Of a stretch of DNA of 64,000 bases, positions 25,452 to 36,131 are shown in pieces. Position numbers and translations under genes: made by a program. The DNA comes from Phocoena phocoena (Eukaryota > Chordata > Mammalia > Artiodactyla > Phocoenidae): positions 45,960,879 through 46,024,878 of the forward strand of contig NC_089238.1 in the NCBI RefSeq assembly GCF_963924675.1. The letters are read 5' to 3'. Position 1 is the stretch's first letter. Each line of letters begins with the position of its first letter. Under the pieces are notes generated by a model. It worked only from the letters and a program-made list of their open reading frames with translations. It had not been told where the DNA came from and did not search any database.

Positions 25452-25541
25452 TGGTGGCATGTGGGATCTTAGTTTCCCAACCAGGGCACGCCCCCTGCAT
25501 TGGAAGCATGGATTCTTAACCACTGGAATGCCAGGGAAATC
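25452..25541 (-). mobile_element. SINE head fragment, minus strand
   Basis: The reverse complement shows the tRNA-like part only: tggcatgtgggatcttagtt ... gcatggattcttaaccactg ... ccagggaa. It lies exactly at the end of the L1 fragment. Confidence 0.8.
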
Positions 25542-25571
25542 TCTGAAAATGTTTTATATCTTGATCTGGAG

Positions 25572-25597
25572 ATTATATATATATATATATATACACA
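25572..25597. repeat. (AT)n/(AC)n microsatellite
   Basis: tatatatatatatatatatacacac next to a minus-strand SINE; probably derived from that SINE's tail. Confidence 0.75.
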
Positions 25598-25696
25598 CGC
25601 TCTGTGGCATATAGGATCTTACCGGGCCAGGACTCGAACCCGTGTCCCCTGCATTTGCAGGCGGATTCTTAACCACTGCGCCACCAGGGAAGCTCC
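25598..25696 (-). mobile_element. Second SINE head fragment, minus strand
   Basis: Reads in reverse the SINE head with B-box (actcgaacccgtgtcccctg) and ends gcgccaccagggaagctcc. About 100 bp; the body is missing. Confidence 0.82.
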
Positions 25697-26302
25697 ATTC
25701 TAACTTTTAAATCTCAAATATAACTCAATCAAATTCAATAGAGCAAAACAAATCTAGAATTTTAAACGATTAACTATACTGTAGTTCTGTGTAAAATTCA
25801 TAGATGATCAAAAGTAGACAGATTTAAAATCCTCTCCCCAGTATTTTCAGTGTACTTACAAAATGTCCATCACATTGAATGAAACACCACAAAACCAACT
25901 GCATTACACCTTTCATTTGCCCTGTGTGTATAATTAAATTCAATAAAATTACAATGAAATCTTTCTACAACATTAGCAGGTCACCCTCAAACAACTTGAC
26001 CTACACATGACTTGTCTAGCCAAGACAACCTATCTTTCACAAATCAATCCTCCCCTCTTCTCTCCCCATAATACTCCATAGCAGCAACAACTAGGGAGAA
26101 AAAAAATATCTAGTAATAAAGAATCAGAAGTCCCTGCTATACATTCAGGAAATTCAGATGAAAACCTGATTGTAATCTTAAATATAACACTATTCATATT
26201 CAGGGAAAAGAAAGAAACAAGATACATACCTTTTCTATCAAGAGATATTTCAGATGACAAAAAGTTTCAGGTGGAAGAGAATATTAGATTATGATTTAAA
26301 TA
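25697..26302. other. Unassigned spacer upstream of the retrocopy
   Basis: AT-rich, no recognised gene or repeat. A minus-strand 76-codon frame (26,030-26,260) has no recognisable domain. Confidence 0.5.
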
Positions 26303-26316
26303 GTAATTCCTCGCCC

Positions 26317-28279
26317 CACCCGGCCACCAGAGCCAAGCCCAAGGTCCCGCCATGGAGCCCCACTCGCTCGCTGACTCGGGCCTGGAGCCGCCGGCCGCAC
26401 GCCTCTGAGCCCCTCGGCATTCTTGGAATATGAAAACAAGCCTGGACGACCTAGCAGGCCACCCTCACCAAAGCAGAATGTGAGGAAGAATATTGACTTT
26501 GAGCCTCTCTCCACCACCACACTCATCCTGGAAGACAGACCAGCAAATCTCTCAGCAAAGCCAGCTGAAGAAGCTCAGTAACACAGGCAACAGTATGAAG
26601 AAATGGTGGTTCCGGCCAAAAAATGAGACTTGAAAGAAGCCCAGAGAAGGAAAAAGCAGCTGGAAGAAAGATGCAGATTAGAAGAAAGTATTGGAAATGC
26701 CGTCCTCACTTGGAATAATGAGATTTTGCCTAACCGGGAAACAATGCGGTACTCTAGGATAAGTTAGAGATTTATGGTGGCAGGGAATCCCTCCCAGTGT
26801 GAGAGGCAAAGTCTGGAGCTTAGCCATTGGCAATGAGTTAAACATCACCCAGGAGCTCTCTGACATCTGTCTTGCCCAAGCCAAGTAGCAGGGGTGGTCC
26901 TTTAGTACGGGAGGCTCTGAAGTAGAGAATGAAGATGCTGGTTTTTCAGCAGCAGACAGAGAAGCCAGTCTGGAGTTTATTAAACTAGACATTTCCAGAA
27001 CATTCCCTAATCTCTGCATTTTCCAGCAAGGTGGCCCGTATCACAACATGCTGCACAGCATTTTGGAAGCTTACACTTGTTACCGACCGGATGTGGGTTA
27101 TGTTCAGGGAATGGCCTTCATAGCAGCTGTGTTGATCTTGAACTTACTGTAGATGCCTTCATTGCTTTTTCCAATCTTTTGAATAAACCCTGTCAAATGG
27201 CTTTTTTCCAAGTGGACCACGGCCTTATGTTGACTTATTCTGCTGCGTTTGAGGTATTTGTTGAAGAAAATTTGCCAAAATTATTTGCTCATGGGCTTCC
27301 CCGGTGACTTAGTGGTTGAGAGTCCACCTGCCGATGCAGGGGACACGGGTTCGTGCCCCGGTCTGGGAAGATCCCACATGCCGCGGAGCGGCTGGGCCCG
27401 TGAGCCATGGCTGCTAAGCCTGTGCGTCCAGAGCCTGTGCTCTGCAACGAGAGAGGCCACAACAGTGAGAGGCCCGCGTACCGCAAAAAAAAAAATTTTT
27501 TAAATAAACAACAAAATTATTTGCTCATTTCAAGAAAAACAACTTAATTCCAAACATCTACCTAATTGATTGGAGACAAAAGGCTTACTTCTAGAAGGTA
27601 AAGTCCGAACGTCATCTGAAACAAGGCTCAGTCCCTTAAATAAAGCCGATTTGTCTGCACTGTAGACAAATCTTGGGAGCAAGCCTTTGGGACTCTCGGC
27701 GTTTGTTGCTTCTGTCCCAAACCCTGAGACTGTTCTGACACTGCTGAATTCTCGCTGGGAACAAGGTTTTGGAGGTGAGAGCTCATAGCTGAGGCCACAA
27801 GTGCTGGTGTCACTGTGGAATAGTACACACATCAGGCCATGAAGTGGTTGCTGGCGGGGGTGCTGGGCTGGCCTGTCTAGCTGTGCCAGGCAGGAGTGTT
27901 TGGGGCCTGCCTTAAAGGGCACCTTAATTTAACCAAAAAATGATTTATCCAAAACATGAACACTCAACTCTTGCACAGGCTGTCCCTCTGCACCCCTGTT
28001 GGTGCACCTGTGCTATAATTTGACTGTGAACCCTGACCTTGCAGACTCCCAGGCCTGGGGCCCGTGACCCCTGGGGAGGGGGTGTTAGGAGAGGATCACA
28101 TGGGACCAGAGTCTTCAGCTTCTACCTTACATATTTTAGGCCCCCAAGTTAGATTCTTATGATTCCAGGCTAAAGGGAAGTTTGGAAAATACTGTCCTAG
28201 AATAGTGTCTTTTAAACTTTTTTCACCCTGACTTGCAAAAGGAAATACATTTTATGTTGTGACCCCCCTGCAAAAAAAA
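26317..28279 (+). pseudogene. TBC1D14P: Processed retrocopy of TBC1D14 mRNA
   Basis: TBC1D14 is a TBC-domain Rab GTPase-activating-type protein linked to recycling endosomes and autophagy. The retrocopy is bounded by aatagtaattcctc just before 26,317 and again after an A9 tail ending near 28,279. It contains a GC-rich 5' UTR, an ATG ([14 protein letters not shown]), then intronless coding sequence: [18 protein letters not shown], the RELKEAQRRKKQLEER coiled-coil region, [20 protein letters not shown], and [15 protein letters not shown]. Residues such as MLTY and LFAHFKKNNL favour TBC1D14 over TBC1D12. Stops and frameshifts are numerous. Similarity breaks after NIYLIDW near 27,570, so the TBC C-terminal half is missing; what follows is probably 3' UTR or unrelated sequence carried along. 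The symbol is descriptive, not official. Confidence 0.85.
27293..27511 (+). mobile_element. Cetacean SINE inside the TBC1D14 retrocopy
   Basis: Short-type SINE (head gggcttccccggtgacttag) with an A-rich tail. Target-site duplication caaaattatttgctcat at 27,276-27,292 and 27,512-27,528, perfect over 17 bp. It splits the codons of LFAHFKK, so it postdates the retrocopy. Confidence 0.96.
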
Positions 28280-28958
28280 ATAGTAATTCCTCATTTCATT
28301 TTAAAGGATACAAACCATTATATGTTATATGGTGATGAGATTTAACTACTCACTCTTCACCGAGTAAAATTTGACTCATCTAGATCCAGCACCTATAAAA
28401 TATATTATAAACTGACATGATGTGACATGATGTGCATATATTACTTTCCCTGGTCATTTAATTGAGCTCTTGTCCTCCTGTTCTACAGGCAAGGAATTTC
28501 TTCCAGTTCTCATAACACTACCTTACAAATTTAGGTTACTGCTCACAAAAGGACAATGGACATCATTGAAAATCTCAGAGTAAAAAGCTCTGAAAACACT
28601 TTCCTCCATAAAAGCAATGAGAACACTAGCAAAAACTGTCAAAATCAACTTTCTCAAAATGCTAGAAATTAACCAAAGACTGGCAGCCATCTAGGGAATG
28701 ATTATTCAAGGAAAAGAGCTGAATCTCAGTAAAAACAATGAGCTTTGTGGCATTTTAATTTCCCTGTGCTCATCTGCCCATCCCCAGGTACACAGGAATC
28801 TTGAAAAACAACAGCCACAACCAAGTCTGGCAGTCCAAGAAGCTGGAGTTCCCAGAGAAGGGTCATTATTGGACATGAAAGACTTCACATGTAAGGCTGT
28901 CATTATTTAACTTACTCAGAGCTCACTAGTACAAAAAGTGGTCTCCCCCCAAGAAAAT
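28280..28958. other. Unassigned spacer
   Basis: About 680 bases after the retrocopy, starting with the right target-site copy. No gene recognised; a 70-codon frame at 28,698-28,910 has no domain features. Confidence 0.5.
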
Positions 28959-30210
28959 CTATCAAAACCAACCAGAGACAGTTGTTGAACATAACTCTTA
29001 AAACTCAACAATAAAAAAAGGAACCCATTAATAGACAGGCAAAAGATCTTAACAGATATCTCACCAAAGAAAACAGATGGAATAAAAGCATATGAGAAGA
29101 TGCTTAACGTGATAATGCATTAGGGAATTGCAAATGAAAACAATTAGAAATCACTATATACCTATAAGAATGCCAAAAATCCAAAACATTAATAATACCA
29201 AATGCTGGTGTACATGTGGAGCAACAGGAACTTTCATTCGTTGCTGGTAGAAATGCAAAATGGCACAGCAACTTTGGAAGATACTTTGGCAGTTTTTCTT
29301 TTTACAAAACTAAAATACTCGTACCATAAGACCCAGCAATTGTGCTCCTTGATATTTACCCAAAGAAACTGAAAACTCACATCCACACAAAGCTTGCACA
29401 TGGATGCTCATAGCAGCTTGATTCACAATTGCCAAAACTTGGAAGCAAGCAAGATGCTCTTCAGCAGGTGGACAGATGAATTGTGGTACATCAATACAAT
29501 GAAATTTTATTCAAGGCTTAAACGAAATGTCTTTTCATAGCATGACAGCTCATGTTGAAACCTTAAATGCATATTACTAAGTGAAAAACCAATGTGAAAA
29601 GGCTACATACTATATGATTTCAACCATATGATATTCTGCAGAGGTAAAATTATGAAGACAATAAAAAGATCAGAAGTTGCCAGAGGTTGGGGGATGGGGT
29701 GAGAGGGATGAATCAACAGAGCACAGAGGATTTTTAGGGCCGTGAAACTATTCTGTATGATACTAAAATGGTGAATACATGTCATTCCTTGTGTCAAAAC
29801 CCATGAAATACAAAACGCCAAGAGTGAACACCAGGACTTCCCTGGCAGTACAATGGTTAAGACTTCACCTTCCAATGCAGGGGGTGTAGATTTGATCCCT
29901 GGTCAGGAAGCTAAGATCCCACATGCCTCCTGGCCAAAAAACCAAAACATAAAATAGAACAATATTGTAACAAATTCAATAAAGACTTTAAAAACGGTCC
30001 ACATCAAAAATAACTTAAAAAAAAAAAGAGTGGACACAAACTGTAAACTATGGACTTTGAGTGATAATGATGTGTCAATGTAGGTTCATCAATCAAAGCA
30101 AATGTACTCTGGGTGCAGGATGTTGACAGTGAGGAGGCTGTGCATATGTGGAAACACAGGGTATATGGGAACTCTGTATGTTCCACTCAGCTAATAATAC
30201 CAAACAATTA
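28959..30210 (+). mobile_element. Older L1 fragment (end of ORF2 and 3' UTR)
   Basis: Divergent L1: aaaagatcttaacagatatctcacc, 'aaatgctggtgtacatgtgg', 'gacccagcaattgtgctcct' and the 3' UTR 'ataatgatgtgtcaatgtag'. It is more diverged than A-D and resembles older mammalian L1MA/L1MB-type elements. A SINE is nested at 29,832. Confidence 0.88.
29832..30025 (+). mobile_element. Bov-tA/CHR-type SINE in old L1
   Basis: Head ggacttccctggcagtacaa, then aggaagctaagatcccacat and the tail region aacaatattgtaacaaattc ... aataaagactttaaaaacgg. Target-site duplication aagagtgaacac (29,820-29,831) and aagagtggacaca (30,026-30,038), with one mismatch, inside the L1 3' UTR. Confidence 0.9.
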
Positions 30211-30850
30211 AGGAAGAAGTAGCATTAACTCCTCACAGACTTTTTTTTTTTAAATAAAAAGGAAGAAACACTTTCCATCTCACTTTATGACACCAACAAT
30301 ACCAAAATCATACAAAGCCACTACAGGGGAAAAGAAAATTAGAGAACCATAATATTCTCCCAAAATTAGACATAAACATTCTTAACATTAGGAAATCTGA
30401 CTTGGCAATATAAAAATAATTATAGTAATAATAAAACATAATAATGGAGTTTATTCCAGCTATGCAAAGTAGGCTTCACAGTTAAAAATCAACGTAATTC
30501 TCCATATTAATGGAATAAAGAAGAAAATCATATGATAACCTCAACTGATACAGAAAACCACTCAACAGAATTCAACATCTCTTAGTGATGAAAACTCTCA
30601 GCAAAATAGGGAATGAAAGGGAATTTCCTCAACCCAGTGAAGAACAACTATGAAAAAGCTGTAGCTTTCATCATACTTAATGGAGACAGACTGAACATTT
30701 TATCGCCAAGACCAGGAATAAGGCAAAGATGTACTGTCACTTCTATTAAACATCATATTGGAGGTCCAAGATGATGCAATAAAGGTAGATAGATAGATAA
30801 AAGACATATATATTGGAAAGAAAGAAGTAAAACATCACAGATAAATTTTT

Positions 30851-31049
30851 TTTTTTTTGCAGTACACGGGCCTCTCACTGTTGTGGCCTCTCCCGTTGCA
30901 GAGCACAGGCTCTGTACATGCAGGCTCAGCGGCCATGGCTCACGGGCCTAGCCGCTCCGCAGGATGTGAGATCTTCCCAGACCAGGGCACGAACCTGCAT
31001 CCCCTGCATCGGCAAGCGGACTCTCAACCACTGCGCCACAATGGAAGCC
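30851..31049 (-). mobile_element. Cetacean SINE, minus strand, in old L1
   Basis: Reverse-complement short-type SINE. Target-site duplication cacagataaattttt at 30,836-30,850 and 31,050-31,064. Confidence 0.94.
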
Positions 31050-31132
31050 CACAGATAAATTTTTGTAAATGTAAACCAACTGAATTTTAGCAAGGTCACA
31101 GAATTTTAAATTAATATACAAAAATCGAAAGC

Positions 31133-31341
31133 TTTTTTTTTTTTTTTTTTGCGGTACGTGGGCCTCTCACTGTTGTGGCCTCTCCCGTCGCGGAGCACAG
31201 GCTCCGGATGTGCAGGCTCAGCAGCCATGGCTCACGGGCCTAACTGCTCCACGGCATGTGGGATCTTCCCGGACCGGAGCACGAACCCATGTCCCCTGCA
31301 TCAGCAGGCAGACTCTCAACCACTGCGCCACCAGGGAAACC
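31133..31341 (-). mobile_element. Cetacean SINE, minus strand, in old L1
   Basis: Reverse-complement short-type SINE starting with a T run and ending ccagggaaacc. Short duplication cgaaagc on both sides (31,126-31,132 and 31,342-31,348). It lies only 70 bases from the preceding SINE. Confidence 0.92.
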
Positions 31342-32605
31342 CGAAAGCATTCTTAAATACTAGCAATTAGCAAAAAACTAAAGGAAAACAAAATTTGCAA
31401 TATTTTCAAGAAAAATGAACTACTCTGGGATGAATTTAACAATATTTCTGCAAGACCTATACAAGAAAAACTACAAAACACTACTGAGAGAATTTAAAGA
31501 TGATGCAAACAAATCAAAGATACCACATGACTGAAAAACTCATATTTCTTACTGAGATAATTACCAACTTATTGGTCTAACACAGATTCAGGGTACTCCC
31601 AAACAGGTTTTTGTAGAAATTGACAAGTTGATTCTAAAACTTACAAGGGAAAGGGCCAACAATCACAAAGATGTCTTAAAGAAACATAAAAAGCTAAGAG
31701 TGACACTGAAAGGATCTACACGGTGGAGTAGAAGGACATGCTTTCACTCCCTCTTGTGAGAACACCACAATCACAACTAACTGCTGAACAATCATCGACA
31801 GGAAGACACTGGAACTCACGAAGAAAGATACCCCACATCCAAAGACAAGGAGAAGCCACGGTAAGACGGTAGGAGGGGCGCAATCACAATAAAATCAAAA
31901 CCCATAACTGATGGCTGTATGACTCACAAACTGGAGAACACTCAGACCACAGAACTCCACCCACTGGAGTGAAGGTCCTGAGCCTCACATCAGGCTGCCC
32001 AACGTGAGGGTCCGGCAACGGGAGGAGAAATTCCTAGATTATCAGACTTTGAAGACTACTGGGATTTGATTGCAGCACTTTGACTGGGGGAAACAGAGAC
32101 TCCACTCTTGGGGGGCACACACAAAGTAGTGTGCGCACTGGGACCCAGGGGAAGGAGTGGTGACTCTATAGGAGACTGAACCACACCTACCTGCTGCTGT
32201 TGGAGGGTCTCCTGCAGAGTCAGGGGGTGGCTGTGGCTCACCATGAGGACAAGGACACTGGCAGCAGAAGTTCTGGGAAGTACTCCTTGGCGTGAGCCCT
32301 CCCAGAGTCCACCATTAGTCCCACCAAAGAGCCTGGGTAGGCTCCAGTGTTGGGTCACTTCAGGCCAAACAACCAACAGGGAGGGAACCCAGCCCCACCC
32401 ATCAGCAGACAAGCAGATAAAGTTTTACTGAGCTCTGCCCACCAGAGCAACACCCAGCTCTACCCACCACCAGTCCCTCCCACCAGGAAACTTGCCCAAG
32501 CCTCCTAGAAAGCCTCATCCACCAGACGGCAGACAACAGAAGCAAGAAGAACTACAATCCTGCAGCCTGTGGAACAAAAACCACATTCACAGAAAGACAG
32601 ACAAG

Positions 32606-33505
32606 ATGAAAAGGCAGAGGGCTGTATACCAGATGAAGGAACAAAATAAAACCCCAGAAAAACAACTAAATGAAGTGGAGATAGACAACCTACCAGAAAA
32701 AGTATTCAGAATAATGATAGTGAAGATGATCCAGGACCTCGGAAAAAGAATGGAGGCAAAGATCGAGAAGATGCAAGCAGTGTTTAACAAAGATCTACTA
32801 GAATTAAACAACAAACAAACAGAGATGAACAATACAATAATGAAATGAAAAATACACTAGGAGGAATCAATAGCAGAATAACTGAGGCAGAGAACAGATA
32901 AGAGACCTGGAAGACAGGTCGGTGGAATTCACTGCTGCGGAACCGAATAAATAAAAAAGAATGAAAAGAAATGAAGACAGCCTAAGAAACCTCTGGGACA
33001 ACATTAAACCCAACAACATTCGCATTATAGGGGTCACAGAAGGAGAAGAGAGAGAAAGGACCCGAGAAAATATTTGAAGAGATTATAGTCGAAAACTTCC
33101 CTAACATGGGAAAGGAAATAGACACCCAAGTCCAGGAAGTGCAGAGTCCCATACAGGATAAACACAAGGAGAAACACGACGAGACACATACAAATCAAAC
33201 TGACAAAAATTAAAGACAAAGAAAAATTATTGAAAGGAGCAAGGGAAAATCAACAAATAACATACAAGGGAACTCCCATAAGGTTAACAGCTGATTTCTC
33301 AGCAGAAAGTCTACAAGCCAGAAGGGAGTGGCATGATATACTTAAAGTGATGAAAGAGAAGAACCTACAACCAAGATTACTCTACCTGGCAAGGATCTCA
33401 TTCAGATTCGATGGAGAAATCAAAAGCTTTACAGACAAGCAAAAGCTAAGAGAATTCAGCACCACCAAACCAACTCTACAACAAATGTTAAAGGAACTTG
33501 TCTAA
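32606..33505 (+). pseudogene. L1 D ORF1 remnant
   Basis: The start codon is intact (MKRQRAVYQMKEQNKT) and the frame is open for 81 codons, to 32,848, ending NKQTEMNNTIMK after a base loss (ataaTGaaatg). The C-terminal domain is open in a long frame at 33,230-33,505 (KGARENQQITYKGTPIRLTA) and ends LKELV. Few lesions separate it from an intact ORF1. Confidence 0.88.
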
Positions 33506-33667
33506 GTGGCAAACACAAGAGAATAAAAGGACTTATGAAAACAAACCCAAAACAATAAAGAAAATGGTAGTAGGAATATACATATCGGTAATTACCTTAA
33601 AAGTGAATGGATTCAATGCTCCAACCAAAAGACACAGGCTCAGTGAATGCATACAAAAACAAGACCC

Positions 33668-33844
33668 TGGCTTCCCTGGTGGCGCAGGGGTTCAGAGTCC
33701 GCCTGCCGATGCAGGGGACACGAGTTCGCGCCCCGGTCCGGGAAGATCCCACATGCCACTGAGCCTGCACATCCAGAGCCTGTGCTCCGCAACGGGAGAG
33801 GCCACAACAGTGGGAGGCCCGCGTACCGAAAAAAAAAAAAAAAC
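33668..33844 (+). mobile_element. Cetacean SINE with internal deletion, in L1 D
   Basis: Short-type SINE lacking about 30 bases: the body jumps from catgcc straight to actgagcctg, losing the segment that runs from gcggagcggc to ccatggcc in other copies. The deleted part is bounded by the trinucleotide gcc. Flanks acaagaccc before and after. Confidence 0.92.
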
Positions 33845-35931
33845 AACAACAAGACCCATATATATGCTGTCTACAAGAGACCCACTTCAGACCTAGGGAC
33901 ACATACAGACTGAAAGTGAGGGGATGAAAAAGATATTCCACGCAAATGGAAATCGAAAGAAGGCTGGAGTAGCAATACTCATATCAGATAAAATAGACTT
34001 TAAAATAAAGAATGTTATAAGAGACAAGGAAGAACACTAAATAATGATCAGGGATCAATCCAAGAAGAAGATATAACAATTATAAATACATATGCACCCA
34101 ACATAGGAGCACCTCAATACATAAGGCAACTGCTAACAGCTATAAAAGAGGAAATCGACAGTAACACAATAATAGTGGGAGATTTTAACACCTCACTTAC
34201 ACCAATGGACAGATCATCCAAACAGAAAATTAATAAGGAAACATAGGCTTTCAATGACACAATAGACCAGATAAGATGTAATGGATATTTATAGGACATT
34301 CCATCCAAAAACAGCAGGTAACACTTTTTTCTCAAGTGTGCACGGAATATTCTCCAGGACAGATCACATCTTGGGTCACAAATCAAGCCTCAGTAAATTT
34401 AAGAAAACTGAAATCATATCAAGCATCTTTTCTGACCACAACGCTATGAGACTAGAAATCAATTACAGGGAAAAAAACGTAAAAAACACAAACACATGGA
34501 GCCTAAACAATACATTACTGAATAACCAAGAGATCACTGAAGAAATCAAAGAGGAAATCAAAAAATACCTAGAGACAAATGACAATGAAAACACGACAAT
34601 CCAAAACCTATGGGATGCAGCAAAAGCAGTGCTAAGAGGGAAGTTTATAGCTATACAAGCCTACCTCAAGAAACAAGAAAAATCTCAAATAAACAATCTA
34701 AACTTACACCTAAAGCAACTAGAGAAAGAAGAACAAACAAAACCCAAAGTAAGCAGAAGGAAAGATCAGAGCAGAAATAAATGAAATAGAAATAAAGAAA
34801 ACAATAGCAAAGATCAATAAAACTAAAAGATGGTTCTTTGAGAAGATAAAGCAAAATTCATAAACCATTAGCCAGACTCATCAAGAAAAAGAGGGAGAGG
34901 ACTCAAATCAATAAAATTAGAAATGAAAGAGAAGAAGTTACAACAGACACCGCAGAAATACAAAGCACCCTAAGAGACTACTACAAGCAACTCTATGACA
35001 ATAAAATGGACAACCTGGAAGAAATGGACAAATTCTTAGAAAGGTATAACCTCCCAGACTGAACAGGAAGAAACAGACCAATGACAAATAATGAAATTGA
35101 AACTGTGATTAAAAATCTTACAACAAACAAAAGTCCAGGACCAGATGGCTTCACAGGTGAATTCTATCAAACATTTACAGAAGAGCTAACACCCATCCTT
35201 CTCAAACTCTTCCAAAAAATAGCAGAGGAAGGAACATTCCCAAACTCATTCTATGAGGCCACCATCACCCTGATACCAAAACCAGACAAAGACACTACAA
35301 AAAAAGAAAATTACAGACCAATATCACTGATGAATATAGATGCAAAAATCCTCAACAAAATACTAGCAAACAGAATCCAACAACACACTGAAAGGATCAT
35401 ACACCATGATCAAGTGGGACTTATCCCAGGGATGCAGGGATTCTTCAACATACGCAAATCAATCAGTGTGATACACTGTATTAACAAACTGAAGAATTAA
35501 AAACCATATGATCATCTCAATAGATGCAGAAAAAGCTTTTGACAAAATTCAACCCCCATTTATTATAAAAACTCTCCAGAAAGTGGGCATAGAGGGAACC
35601 TACCTCAACATAATAAAGGCCATATGTGACAAACCCACAGCAAACATCATTCTCAATGGTGAAAAACTGAAAGCATTTTCTCTAAGATCAGGAACAGGAA
35701 AAGGATGTCCACTCTCACCACTATTATTCAACATAGTTTTGGAAGCCCTAGTCACAGCAATCAGAGAAGAAAAAGAAATAAAAGGAATACAAATTGGAAA
35801 AGAAGAAGGAAAACTGTCACTGTTTGCAGATGACATGATACTATACATAGAGAATCCTAAAGATGCCACCAGAAAACTACGAGAGCTAATCAATGAATTT
35901 GGTAAAGTTGCAGGATACAAAATAATGCACA

Positions 35932-36131
35932 GGGCCTCCCTGGTGGCGCAGTGATTGAGAGTCCACGTGCCAAAGCAGGGGACACGGGTTCGTGCCCCGG
36001 TCCAGGAAGATCCCACATGCCGCGGAGCGGCTGGTCCCATGAGCCATGGCCACTGAGCTGCGCGTCCGGAGCATGTGCTCCACAATGGGAGAGGCCACAG
36101 CAGTGAGAGGCCCGTGTACCGCAAAAAAAAA
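35932..36131 (+). mobile_element. Cetacean SINE in L1 D without a target-site duplication
   Basis: Short-type SINE. The L1 sequence runs ...aatgcacag, then SINE, then (a)gaaatctcttgc. Other copies read aatgcacagaaatctcttgc, so the junction is clean, with at most a 2-base duplication. Confidence 0.9.

Larger units (their letters stand above)
30215..31707 (+). mobile_element. Old L1 ORF2 fragment, first part
   Basis: Diverged RT region: caccaacaataccaaaatca, tttattccagctatgcaaag, the damaged AEKAFD-type region near 30,550 and the QGCPLSP region near 30,720. Two minus-strand SINEs are nested at 30,851 and 31,133. The element is interrupted by L1 D at 31,708 and resumes at 37,935. Confidence 0.87.

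Noticed and set aside
27560..28270. A separate minus-strand gene (frame of 130 codons at 27,530-27,922)
   Set aside because: It lies within the retrocopy bounded by target-site duplications, so it is part of the inserted mRNA copy read on the wrong strand.
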